Source: Bacilli bacterium (lineage in GTDB: Bacteria > Bacillota_I > Bacilli_A > RFN20 > UBA1709). From it: 8,948 nt of DNA. Of this stretch, positions 1 through 6,616 are shown piece after piece (position 1 is the first letter of the stretch; each line of letters begins with the position of its first letter). Position numbers and translations under genes: made by a program. The stretch spans positions 1-8,948 of the forward strand of contig JAQUTO010000030.1 of NCBI GenBank assembly GCA_028694305.1. Direction: 5' to 3'. Under the pieces are notes generated by a model that ran no database searches, was not told where the DNA came from, and was given only the letters and a program-made list of their open reading frames with translations.

Positions 1-1
1 T

Positions 2-214
2 ATTGCAACTACTAATGGTAGAAAGAAAAAATTAACCTTACCTAAATCTAATGTCTTACGTTTCTTATTAGATGATGGCAGTTTCATTGCAATTCGTCCA
101 AGTGGGACTGAACCAAAATGTAAATTCTATTACTGTATCGTCGCTGATACTAAAAAACAAGCCGATAAGAAATTAGCTAAGATTAAAAAAGCCATTGATA
201 AATTAGTTGGTTAA
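2..214 (+). CDS. pgcA: Phosphoglucomutase / phosphomannomutase, C-terminal end (partial)
   Basis: Seen: an open frame enters from the left edge and gives 70 residues before TAA at 212-214. It contains LPKSNVLRFLL, then the sequence IRPSGTEPK at about residues 34-42, followed by a helix rich in Lys and Ala. Known: RPSGTEPK is the phosphate-binding loop of domain 4 in alpha-D-phosphohexomutases. These enzymes interconvert hexose 1-phosphate and 6-phosphate in the cytoplasm through a phosphoserine. The local context (LPKSNVLRFLL before the loop, KFYY after it) most resembles the PgcA type of Bacillus, which supplies glucose 1-phosphate for UDP-glucose and cell-envelope glycans. Inference: phosphoglucomutase rather than GlmM, because GlmM tails differ in this segment. 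The catalytic serine and the metal loop lie outside the window, so substrate choice is not proven. The gene ends at a terminator shared with the converging trpS. Confidence 0.85.
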   Translation: MATTNGRKKKLTLPKSNVLRFLLDDGSFIAIRPSGTEPKCKFYYCIVADTKKQADKKLAKIKKAIDKLVG

Positions 215-216
215 AT

Positions 217-245
217 AAAAACGCCCTAATCTTAGGGCGTTTCTT
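217..245. terminator. Bidirectional intrinsic terminator between pgcA and trpS
   Basis: Stem ACGCCCTA (221-228) pairs with TAGGGCGT (233-240) around a 4-base loop. An A-run lies on the left and TTCTTTT on the right, so the hairpin works on both strands. It begins a few bases after the pgcA-type stop and ends right at the trpS stop codon (246-248 on the minus strand). Confidence 0.9.
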
Positions 246-1232
246 TTATTCTATACCAAGCTTTCTATAAACTTTATGTAACTTTTGGTTAGCGATAGCG
301 CGGGCTTTAATTGCCCCTTGTTGGTAGATTTCATTAATCTCGCCACTGGCCATTAATTGCTTATACTTGGCTTGAATTTCAGTAAGGGTAGTAACTACAA
401 TATCGGCAACAGCACTCTTGAAGACACCATAGTTTTGGCCTTTAAATTCAGCTTCAATTTCTTGATTGGTTTTACCACTCAAAGCACCATAGATTTCCAT
501 CAGATTGGAAATACCAGGTTTATTTGTAACATCATACTTAACATTGGCTTCTGAGTCGGTGACTGCACTCATAATTTTCTTAGCAGCCAACTTAGGATCA
601 TCAAGCAAGTAAATGCAACCTTTATCACCAGTTTCATCAGATTTAGACATCTTTTTACTAGGATTTGATAAGGACATTATCCTGGCACCTTCACTGGCAA
701 CCAAGGGTTCAGGAATGGTAAACATTTCCCCATATTTATTATTCATTCTAATGGCAATATCCCGGGTTAGTTCGACATGTTGTTTTTGATCTTCACCCAC
801 AGGAATATATTTAGGATCATAAATTAATATATCAGCAGCCATTAAATCTGGATATGTAAATAAACCGACATTAATGCTGGAATCATTGAGTTTTTGGGAT
901 TTATCTTTGAATTGAGTCATTCTTTTTAATTCGCCCATATAAGTATGGCAATTAAAAATCCAACTGAGGTTAGCGTGTTCTAAGACATCTGATTGAATAA
1001 AGAAGGTGACTTTTTTAGGATCTAAGCCACAGGCAATATACAAAGCGGCAATATCTTTAGTATTCTTGCGTAATTCTTCTTTGGAAACGGGAACTGTAAT
1101 GGCGTGTAAATTCGCGATGAAAATGTACAATTCATATTCATCTTGATATTTCACAAAATTTCTAATTGCGCCAATGTAGTTACCTAATGTGAGTTTTCCT
1201 GATGGTTTAATACCACTGAGCATTCTATCCAT
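246..1232 (-). CDS. trpS: Tryptophan--tRNA ligase
   Basis: Cytoplasmic class Ic aminoacyl-tRNA synthetase that charges tRNA-Trp with tryptophan using ATP. Seen: 328 residues, the normal length for the bacterial enzyme. The HIGH-like signature is PSGKLTLGN at residues 10-18. GELKRMTQFKDKS (100-112) and MAADIL (131-136, part of the indole pocket) follow, then GEDQKQHVELTRD (146-158). The second ATP signature is KMSKS at 194-198. The ATG at 1230-1232 is preceded by AAGGGGGT (1239-1246), six bases away, which fixes the start. The gene stands alone on the minus strand. It is expressed through a T-box leader that senses uncharged tRNA-Trp, and it ends at the terminator it shares with the converging pgcA-type gene. 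All catalytic signatures are intact and nothing suggests a paralogue or a degenerate copy. Confidence 0.97.
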   Translation of the reverse strand: MDRMLSGIKPSGKLTLGNYIGAIRNFVKYQDEYELYIFIANLHAITVPVSKEELRKNTKDIAALYIACGLDPKKVTFFIQSDVLEHANLSWIFNCHTYMGELKRMTQFKDKSQKLNDSSINVGLFTYPDLMAADILIYDPKYIPVGEDQKQHVELTRDIAIRMNNKYGEMFTIPEPLVASEGARIMSLSNPSKKMSKSDETGDKGCIYLLDDPKLAAKKIMSAVTDSEANVKYDVTNKPGISNLMEIYGALSGKTNQEIEAEFKGQNYGVFKSAVADIVVTTLTEIQAKYKQLMASGEINEIYQQGAIKARAIANQKLHKVYRKLGIE

Positions 1233-1446
1233 AAAATGACCCCCTTAATAACAAAAAAACACCATTCAAGGGACGAGAATTACTCGTGGTGCCACCCCGG
1301 TTCGCACAACAATTGTGCCTTCTTTAATTCTTCATTACGGTGAAGACCGCTTAGTTCCATTCGCCCATTTCATAGTTTATTTGTTAGTTTTCACCGACCA
1401 CTAACTCTCTGGGTTGACTACTACTTATCGAACTTCATCACTAATG
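1233..1446 (-). promoter_or_regulatory. T-box riboswitch leader of trpS (specifier UGG, Trp)
   Basis: On the minus strand, 1285-1298 reads GGGGTGGCACCACG, the conserved T-box sequence. Its bulge TGGC (1291-1294) is complementary to a tRNA 3' end GCCA, as expected for tRNA-Trp with a G discriminator. A stem III hairpin GCACAA/TTGTGC lies at 1304-1318. A stem I region with an AGAGAG motif and a GGTGAAA terminal segment lies at about 1340-1440. The likely specifier codon is TGG at 1365-1367, in the context GAAATGGG. A second TGG at 1357-1359 is the alternative. Known: uncharged cognate tRNA stabilises the antiterminator and lets transcription reach the synthetase gene. Confidence 0.93.
1253..1291 (-). 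terminator. T-box-controlled terminator in the trpS leader
   Basis: On the minus strand, CACCA (from 1291 down to 1287) can pair with TGGTG (1260-1264). An inner ACGAG/CTCGT hairpin stacks inside it, and seven T residues follow (1253-1259). The left arm overlaps the T-box sequence, so this hairpin and the antiterminator exclude each other. The exact pairing is my reading and was not folded computationally. Confidence 0.8.
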
Positions 1447-1451
1447 GCCTT

Positions 1452-1480
1452 AGATTAGCAAAAAAAACTTAATAAGTCAA
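1452..1480 (-). promoter_or_regulatory. Sigma-A-type promoter of trpS
   Basis: On the minus strand the -35 is TTGACT (1475-1480) and the -10 is TAATCT (1452-1457), with a 17-base spacer that carries an 8-T run. The predicted start is near 1445, just ahead of stem I of the T-box leader. Confidence 0.8.
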
Positions 1481-1488
1481 GCCTTCTA

Positions 1489-1497
1489 TGTTAGAAT
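1489..1497 (+). promoter_or_regulatory. Probable extended -10 promoter of spx
   Basis: TG at 1489-1490, one base, then TAGAAT (1492-1497) form an extended -10 element. The hexamer at the -35 position (1469-1474, TTAATA) is poor. The predicted start near 1504 leaves a leader of only about 15 bases before the ATG. The element sits just behind the divergent trpS -35, so the two promoters overlap. Confidence 0.5.
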
Positions 1498-1518
1498 AGG
1501 GGTAGAGGAGTTGACGTC

Positions 1519-1920
1519 ATGTTAAGAGTATATACTTCACCATCGTGTTCGAGTTGTCGCAAAGTAAAAGAATGGTTAAATGATAATAAAATTGAGTATG
1601 TTGAAAAGAATATTACTCAAGGGATTTTGGATGAAAAAGAACTAAAAGATATCTTAGCTAAAAGTGAAAATGGCACTGATGATATCATCTCTAAGCGTTC
1701 TAAAGTAATCAAAGAGCAGAAGGTTGATCTTGAAAAGATGACTGTTTCTCAACTAATTGAGTTCATTCGCGATAACCCAACTGTGCTAAAACGGCCGATT
1801 ATTGTCAATGATTCTACAATTCAAGTTGGTTATAATAAAGAAGAAATTCGAACCTTTATCCCAAGAGAATTACGTTCTATTATCTGTGATAAAACCTCTT
1901 GTGATGACTGTAATAAGTAA
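1519..1920 (+). CDS. spx: Spx-family redox-sensing transcriptional regulator (ArsC-like fold)
   Basis: Spx binds the C-terminal domain of the RNA polymerase alpha subunit and redirects transcription during thiol and oxidative stress. Seen: 133 residues. Residues 1-15 are typical of the family, with the CxxC redox switch at Cys10-Ser-Ser-Cys13. The alpha-contact Gly52 is present (NGTDDII), as is Arg92 in KRPIIVND, and VGYNKEEIR (103-111) is conserved. GAGGAG at 1505-1510, eight bases ahead, supports the ATG. Odd: the tail is not the usual Bacillus ending. It carries Cys123, Cys128 and Cys131 (C-x4-C-x2-C). In B. subtilis the C-terminal end influences ClpXP turnover, so stability or metal binding may differ here; that is inference. 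The gene is monocistronic: it has its own promoter, divergent from trpS, and its own terminator. Arsenate reductase is unlikely given the CxxC and Gly52. Confidence 0.93.
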   Translation: MLRVYTSPSCSSCRKVKEWLNDNKIEYVEKNITQGILDEKELKDILAKSENGTDDIISKRSKVIKEQKVDLEKMTVSQLIEFIRDNPTVLKRPIIVNDSTIQVGYNKEEIRTFIPRELRSIICDKTSCDDCNK

Positions 1921-1930
1921 AAAAGTTCAG

Positions 1931-1958
1931 AAACCCACATTAAATGTGGGTTTTATTT
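1931..1958 (+). terminator. Intrinsic terminator of spx
   Basis: AAACCCACAT (1931-1940) pairs with ATGTGGGTTT (1944-1953) around TAA and runs into TTTTATTTT. It starts about ten bases after the spx stop. Confidence 0.92.
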
Positions 1959-1978
1959 TGCAATAAAAAGTGTCAAAC

Positions 1979-2007
1979 TTGAATTAGATAATTGAATAGT
2001 ATATAAT
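1979..2007 (+). promoter_or_regulatory. Strong sigma-A-type promoter of the surface-protein gene
   Basis: TTGAAT (1979-1984), a 17-base spacer, and a perfect TATAAT (2002-2007). The start is expected near 2014, which puts the hairpin at 2014-2029 at the 5' end of the mRNA. Confidence 0.85.
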
Positions 2008-2013
2008 ACTATC

Positions 2014-2073
2014 AATGGAGAGATCCATTACTAATTTTTTTGTAGGCTCAAAATTCGTTTGCGGGAACGGAGG
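2014..2073 (+). promoter_or_regulatory. Structured 5' leader of the surface-protein gene
   Basis: Two hairpins can be read. The first is AATGGA (2014-2019)/TCCATT (2024-2029) with a GAGA tetraloop of the GNRA class, followed five bases later by seven T residues (2035-2041). It could be a 5' stabiliser or a weak attenuator. The second pairs TTCGTTT (2054-2060) with GAACGGA (2065-2071), including two G-U pairs, and takes up the first bases of the GGAGG ribosome binding site (2069-2073). These folds are inferred by eye. Confidence 0.45.
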
Positions 2074-2082
2074 AATTATTTT

Positions 2083-4119
2083 ATGAGTGGAAAAGGAAAG
2101 AAATTTGTACTCGTAGGAGTACTGGGCGTGGCCTTGTTAGCTTCCTTAGCAACAGGGACTGCAGCCCTTTATCAGAAAGAAGTTAATACTGGCGGAGGCA
2201 CTTTAACAGCCGCCAATTTTGTCTTGGTCGGTAATACAACTAGCACTTGGTCAGCTGATATAGAAGCTTTATCACCAGGTAAGGAAGTTAGTTATGCTTT
2301 CAGTGTAACTAACAAGAATACTTCTGGTGTGACGGGTGTTACGATGGACTTAGATTTCGATGTTAACCTTTCCAAACTCAACCTTGTCAGTAATAGTTAT
2401 ACTGGTAAAGCCGCAATTCCTTATTTACTCGTAACTTTAAAAAATAACGATGGCAATACCTTACTGCAAAAACAATATGGTGAGGGTGATGATGCCATTG
2501 GTCATATGAATAAATCTGATTCGTCAACTTCAAGAACATATTTAACAACATTAGCAGCTCAACAAGGAGCAACAATCTTAAATGAGACTGCAACGCCTGA
2601 TGATTACTTCTTAACTGATTTTGAAGAAGTTTTACTCTATACTTTAACCGTGCGGTGGTCAACAGAGGCAGAACTTAATAATGGCACTGATTATAATGTG
2701 CACTTTGCAAATTTAAATGTTAATAATATCGGTTCTAGTATTTCCTTAACTTTAACGGGAAAACAAAGTACTGAAACTGTGACATTAGCTGGAAATTCTC
2801 ATCACCCAGCCAAACTTGGTAATCAAACTGACTTTGGTGGTGGCTTTGGTTCAGAAACATATCCATATATTATTCTTAATAAACAACATTGGTTAAATAT
2901 GCTAAGTTCAACTTATAATAGTGGTGATCATTACTTCAAATTAAGTGATTATGTTGATAGTGATGATAATTCCACTAACGGTTATGATGGGATCTTAGAT
3001 TTAGGTGATATGTCGGCTAATAACCAATTAGACCTTGATAAAACTTATCTTGATGGCAACAATAAGAAAGTTTCATATACTAGTTCTTATCCATTATTTA
3101 GAGTAGTTAGTGAAGTTGAAATCAAGAATTTAACTTTCTATGATGTCACTTATTACAATAACTACAGTACTGGTACTAAATCTAGCAATCGTTTATATGC
3201 TGGTTATAACTCCTTTATTGCTGGGGTAATTGATACCACAGGTGACACAAGAGATACTATCTTCAATAATGTTGATGTTCAAGGCGCTCATACTGATGGG
3301 GGAACTAATGCTTATACTGGTGGTTCTACCAGTGTCAGTGTTGATGGTGCCTACGATGGTCTTGCTTCAACTGCAGCTGGAGAGACCTCAACTATTAATG
3401 ATAAAAAAACAACTATGCCTGGCACAAATGGGGCGGGTGTCTTTGCTACAAGAGCATATTTAGCAGATGCGAATATCGTCTTTACTAATTGCGATATTAA
3501 AGATACTTACTTTGGAACTTCGTTCCAACCAGCTCCAATGGCGGGCTTTATCGGTTGGACAACCTTAACTTCCACTGCAGGAGATAAAACTTCTTCCTTA
3601 TCATTTAATGGTTGTGGCTTTGATGGCCTAACCATGTATTCTTATTCAAGTACTGGTCGATCCAACTGGAATCCATATACCAATATCTTCGGTGATTATT
3701 GGAATGGACAATATTCTGGTCAAACCTCATATTCATTAAGATTTTATAGTAATGTTTATACCGTTAATAATATCTTTGTTGATAATGCTTTACTTTATTC
3801 AACCACTGCTGCTGATGGGACAACATCTTACGATACAACTGCTGCTGCAGCTAATAGTTACTTCAATAGTTTAACTAATAGTGAAACTCGGAGTGCTTTA
3901 CCAGTCTCCAATGTCACAACAGTGATTGTTTCAACCCCAACTAACTATGCAAATAGCGGTTCAACCGTGTATAATCCGGGTAGACAATCTAAGTTCCAAT
4001 TAAATGGAGTAGATATTAGTGGCATTGAACTTTATGAACGGAAAGCCGTTAATGCTAATAATAATATTAGATTTGATGTCTGTAATGGTACAACGTGCAG
4101 TAATGATGGCTTAAATTAA
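2083..4119 (+). CDS. Secreted surface protein with SipW-type signal peptide and beta-helix-like body
   Basis: Seen: 678 residues from the ATG at 2083, chosen because GGAGG (2069-2073) lies nine bases ahead. An in-frame TTG at 2059 has no such site. Residues 2-7 are basic and 8-27 hydrophobic. GTAALYQKEV and TLTAANFVL follow, matching the signal and first strand of SipW-processed proteins (TasA and camelysin, TIGR04088-like); cleavage probably falls near Ala27. Residues about 48-235 look like a beta-sandwich (ALSPGKEVSYAFSV). From residue 255, FGSETYPYIILNKQHW resembles the opening of GLUG-type beta-helix adhesins. The Asn-, Thr-, Ser-, Tyr- and Gly-rich body runs to about residue 600. Four cysteines are present (470, 511, 667, 672), and the last two form C-x4-C near the end. 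No LPxTG motif or C-terminal membrane segment is visible. Inference: exported adhesin or matrix protein. No SipW peptidase or TasA partner lies in the window. The gene is flanked by its own promoter and terminator. Confidence 0.75.
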   Translation: MSGKGKKFVLVGVLGVALLASLATGTAALYQKEVNTGGGTLTAANFVLVGNTTSTWSADIEALSPGKEVSYAFSVTNKNTSGVTGVTMDLDFDVNLSKLNLVSNSYTGKAAIPYLLVTLKNNDGNTLLQKQYGEGDDAIGHMNKSDSSTSRTYLTTLAAQQGATILNETATPDDYFLTDFEEVLLYTLTVRWSTEAELNNGTDYNVHFANLNVNNIGSSISLTLTGKQSTETVTLAGNSHHPAKLGNQTDFGGGFGSETYPYIILNKQHWLNMLSSTYNSGDHYFKLSDYVDSDDNSTNGYDGILDLGDMSANNQLDLDKTYLDGNNKKVSYTSSYPLFRVVSEVEIKNLTFYDVTYYNNYSTGTKSSNRLYAGYNSFIAGVIDTTGDTRDTIFNNVDVQGAHTDGGTNAYTGGSTSVSVDGAYDGLASTAAGETSTINDKKTTMPGTNGAGVFATRAYLADANIVFTNCDIKDTYFGTSFQPAPMAGFIGWTTLTSTAGDKTSSLSFNGCGFDGLTMYSYSSTGRSNWNPYTNIFGDYWNGQYSGQTSYSLRFYSNVYTVNNIFVDNALLYSTTAADGTTSYDTTAAAANSYFNSLTNSETRSALPVSNVTTVIVSTPTNYANSGSTVYNPGRQSKFQLNGVDISGIELYERKAVNANNNIRFDVCNGTTCSNDGLN

Positions 4120-4125
4120 AGTAAA

Positions 4126-4151
4126 CGAAAACCCCTCAGTGAGGGGTTTTT
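4126..4151. terminator. Bidirectional terminator between the surface-protein gene and maf
   Basis: ACCCCTC (4131-4137) pairs with GAGGGGT (4141-4147), with A residues before and T residues after. It terminates the plus-strand gene. On the minus strand it overlaps the last codons and the TGA stop of maf (4136-4138). Confidence 0.9.
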
Positions 4152-4696
4152 ATTAGTTTATTTATTTCAAGCATTAACTCAGCTAAGGGTAGACCCATAA
4201 CATTATTATAATCACCCTCAATACTAGCCACAAAGTGGGAACTATCTTGGATTCCATAACCACCGGCTTTATCGTACGGTGATTTAGTTTTAATATAAGC
4301 AGAAATCTCTGCTTCACTAAGTTTTCTAAAGGTAACTAGACTTACACTATTAACATGGTGTTTTTGATTATTTAGAATTAAGCAACAACTAGTTAAAACT
4401 TTATGAGTTCTGTTAGATAAGGTTTCTAACATCCATCTAGCTTCTTCTTCACTTCTTGGTTTACCGAGTAGTTGATTATCAATAATTACTACTGTATCAG
4501 CTCCAATGACCAAGTCATTAGGATGATCTTTACTGACTTCTAAGGCCTTTTTAGTGGCACGTAAAAGGGGAATTTCATCCAATGTAGAAGAAACGATTAA
4601 GTCTTCATTGACTTGCGGAACAATTATTTTAAAGTCTTGAATCCTTTGTGATAAAAGCTCTTTTCTTCTAGGAGAGCCACTAGCTAACACGATCAT
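4136..4696 (-). CDS. maf: Maf-family nucleoside triphosphate pyrophosphatase
   Basis: Maf enzymes hydrolyse non-canonical and some canonical nucleotides (dTTP, UTP and modified UTP in the YhdE type) to monophosphates. They act in nucleotide-pool cleaning and have been linked to septation. Seen from the ATG at 4694-4696: 186 residues, normal for the family. SGSPRRKELL is at residues 6-15, GADTVV at 65-70 with the putative catalytic Asp67, GKP at 78-80, YDKAGGYGIQ at 141-150 and GDYNNVMGLPL at 161-171. An upstream ATG at 4730-4732 would add 12 residues, but it lacks a good binding site and the family normally starts at MIVLASGSPRR. AAAGG lies seven bases ahead of the chosen ATG. The gene begins inside the end of rnj (17-bp overlap), so it is probably co-transcribed and translationally coupled. 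Its TGA stop lies within the shared terminator hairpin. Confidence 0.93.
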   Translation of the reverse strand: MIVLASGSPRRKELLSQRIQDFKIIVPQVNEDLIVSSTLDEIPLLRATKKALEVSKDHPNDLVIGADTVVIIDNQLLGKPRSEEEARWMLETLSNRTHKVLTSCCLILNNQKHHVNSVSLVTFRKLSEAEISAYIKTKSPYDKAGGYGIQDSSHFVASIEGDYNNVMGLPLAELMLEINKLIKTPH

Positions 4697-6404
4697 GTAA
4701 TTGCCTTTGTTTTGGTTTTTCATTCTCATCAATCCGATTCATGATGACAGGAATAATCATTGGATTACGGTGAGTCTTTTCATAAATATAAGTAGATAAA
4801 GAACTTCTAATAGTGTTCTTAATAGCAGAGAAAGTGACCTTACCTTTAAATAACTCTTCTAAAGAAGAGGTTACTAACTTAGTAGCGATAGTATTAAAGT
4901 CTTCATTACCAACTAAATGCATAAAACCCCGTGAAATAATCACTGGTTTAGCTAATAACTTATTAGTATGGGAATCCATGGCAACTAAAACAGAGACAAT
5001 ACCATCATTGGCGAGTATCTTTCTATCCCGAATAACAGCAGTTGATAAACCACTAGAATCTTTACCATCGACATAAATGGCATCGGCATCAATTCTTTGA
5101 CCTAAGCGACATTCACCATCGCGCATTAATAAAACATCTCCATTAGCTAGCGCAAAGGTATGATCTTTTGGCATTCCAACTTCTTGGGCTAACTCACAAT
5201 GGAGTTTTTGCATTCTATATTCACCATGAATTGTCATTAAATATTTAGGTTTAACTAGACATAGATAATACTTCAACTCCTCGCGATTAGCGTGACCTGA
5301 AGCATGGATATTATTTAAGATGGAATTAGTTAAGACATTTGCACCTTGACGATACAAGGCATTTACTACCTTATTGATACTTTGGGCGTTGCCAGGAATG
5401 GCACTGCTAGAAAAAACCACAGTATCAGTTGGGGCAATCTTTAAGTATTTATGGGTACCTTGGGCAATTCTTGAAATAGCCGCCAAAGGTTCACCTTGAG
5501 TTCCAGTGCAGAGAATGAAGAGTTCATTAGCCCGATAAGCTTTCATGGTTTCTGGGGCAATTAAAGAGGAATCTGGACAGGAAATATAACCATACTTTCT
5601 GCCGATTTCAATTGTTCTTTCCATTGAACGTCCGAAAACTACAATCTTCCGCTTAAATTCAACAGCGATTTCAACCATTTGTTGAATTCGGTGAATATTG
5701 GAAGCAAAAGTAGCCACAATTAATCTACCTGGAGCTTCAGCAAAGACATCTTTAATTGAATCGACGACTTTACTTTCACTTAGCGATAATCCAGGCACTT
5801 CACAGTTGGTTGACTCAGACATTAATAGATCGACACCTTCAGAACCAAAACGCGCAATCTTTTGTAAGTCAATATGTTGGTTACCGACAGGAGTTAAATC
5901 AATCTTAAAGTCACCAGATTCCATAATGACACCATTTGGGGTTGTAATTCTAAAACCTAATGAGTCAGGAATAGAGTGGGTTGTAGTATAAGCATCAATC
6001 TTCATATTGCCAACTTGAAAAGAAGAATTACCATCAATTTCAATCATTCTTACTTTTTGATGAATTCTAAAGTCTTCTAGTTTATGTTTAATTAAAGCGG
6101 TTGCAAGTCTTGGAGCATAAATCATTGGAATATTCACTTTTTGAATTAAAAAAGGAATAGAACCGATATGGTCCTCATGTCCGTGGGTAATAATTAAAGC
6201 TTTAATTTTATAAGCATTTTGAATTAGATAAGTAAAATCAGGAATAATATAGTCTATTCCTGGGTAGTCAGCTTCTGGGAAAGAGACCCCAGAATCTATT
6301 ATTATGAGATTATTGTCGCATTCGATACAATACATGTTTTTGCCGATTTCACCTAAACCACCTAATGCAAAAACTGCGGTATCACCATGATTTATATTTG
6401 CCAT
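4680..6404 (-). CDS. rnjA: Ribonuclease J (metallo-beta-lactamase / beta-CASP RNase)
   Basis: RNase J combines 5'-to-3' exonuclease and endonuclease activity on RNA. In Firmicutes it drives mRNA decay and rRNA maturation in the cytoplasm. Seen: 574 residues from the ATG at 6402-6404, close to the 555 of Bacillus J1. TAVFALGGLGEIGKN spans residues 9-23. The metal site is HGHEDH at 74-79, with His143 (THSIPDS), Asp165 (SGDFKID) and His393 (IHGEYR). The beta-CASP part includes SGHA at 369-372. GGAG lies 11 bases ahead of this start; the ATG at 6411-6413 is only two bases from it, so I preferred the downstream one. The N-terminus reads as J1-like (TAVF, KIKALIITHGHEDHIGSIPFL), but some positions match J2, so the A suffix is tentative. 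The gene overlaps maf by 17 bp and has a near-consensus promoter back to back with the tRNA promoter. Confidence 0.94.
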   Translation of the reverse strand: MANINHGDTAVFALGGLGEIGKNMYCIECDNNLIIIDSGVSFPEADYPGIDYIIPDFTYLIQNAYKIKALIITHGHEDHIGSIPFLIQKVNIPMIYAPRLATALIKHKLEDFRIHQKVRMIEIDGNSSFQVGNMKIDAYTTTHSIPDSLGFRITTPNGVIMESGDFKIDLTPVGNQHIDLQKIARFGSEGVDLLMSESTNCEVPGLSLSESKVVDSIKDVFAEAPGRLIVATFASNIHRIQQMVEIAVEFKRKIVVFGRSMERTIEIGRKYGYISCPDSSLIAPETMKAYRANELFILCTGTQGEPLAAISRIAQGTHKYLKIAPTDTVVFSSSAIPGNAQSINKVVNALYRQGANVLTNSILNNIHASGHANREELKYYLCLVKPKYLMTIHGEYRMQKLHCELAQEVGMPKDHTFALANGDVLLMRDGECRLGQRIDADAIYVDGKDSSGLSTAVIRDRKILANDGIVSVLVAMDSHTNKLLAKPVIISRGFMHLVGNEDFNTIATKLVTSSLEELFKGKVTFSAIKNTIRSSLSTYIYEKTHRNPMIIPVIMNRIDENEKPKQRQLHDRVS

Positions 6405-6470
6405 CTTAAGCATCACTCCAAACTTTTCCTGCAATATTATGCGCATGTTAAAATATAACTTGTTGGTTTA

Positions 6471-6499
6471 ATTATATACTAAAAAAAAAGAAATGGCAA
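6471..6499 (-). promoter_or_regulatory. Promoter of rnj-maf
   Basis: On the minus strand: TTGCCA (6494-6499), a 17-base spacer with a 9-T run, and a perfect TATAAT (6471-6476). This leaves a leader of about 60 bases before the rnj ATG. Confidence 0.85.
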
Positions 6500-6515
6500 C
6501 CACTCTAACTAAATG

Positions 6516-6524
6516 TGCTATAAT
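6516..6524 (+). promoter_or_regulatory. Extended -10 promoter of the tRNA gene
   Basis: TG (6516-6517), one base, then TATAAT (6519-6524), 12 bases ahead of the mature tRNA 5' end. No good -35 is present. The best candidate, TGGCAA (6494-6499), is the reverse complement of the rnj -35. Confidence 0.7.
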
Positions 6525-6536
6525 TACTTTGCTTAT

Positions 6537-6613
6537 GCGCCCGTAGCTCAGTGGATTAGAGTATTGCCCTCCGAAGGCAAGGGTCGTCGGTTCAACTCCG
6601 ACCGGGCGCACCA
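6537..6613 (+). tRNA. tRNA-Arg (anticodon CCG), CCA encoded
   Basis: All arms pair. The acceptor is GCGCCCG (6537-6543) with CGGGCGC (6603-6609), then discriminator A and an encoded CCA (6611-6613). The D stem is GCTC/GAGT. The anticodon stem is TTGCC/GGCAA (6564-6568 with 6576-6580) around loop CTCCGAA, with anticodon CCG at 6571-6573. The T arm is GTCGG TTCAACT CCGAC. It reads CGG codons for arginine, which are uncommon in such an AT-rich genome but do occur in these genes. No clear terminator follows, so the transcript may run into 6736. Confidence 0.97.
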
Positions 6614-6616
6614 TAC

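Noticed and set aside
357..554. Plus-strand frame antisense to trpS
   Set aside because: It is a shadow of a clear synthetase gene, with no binding site and low-complexity hydrophobic composition.
2059..2082. TTG start that would lengthen the surface protein by eight residues
   Set aside because: No ribosome binding site precedes it. The GGAGG at 2069-2073 lies inside this extension and points to the ATG at 2083, which also gives a cleaner signal peptide.
2387..2662. Minus-strand frame inside the surface-protein gene
   Set aside because: It is an antisense shadow, with Leu- and His-rich nonsense composition and no binding site.
3230..3463. Second plus-strand frame inside the surface-protein gene
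   Set aside because: It is an out-of-frame shadow of a convincing long gene; its Leu/Val/Met-rich run comes from Thr/Ser/Gly codons read in another frame.
4813..5991. Plus-strand frames at 4813-5076 and 5698-5991, antisense to rnj
   Set aside because: Both lie opposite conserved RNase J sequence and have no start signals of their own.
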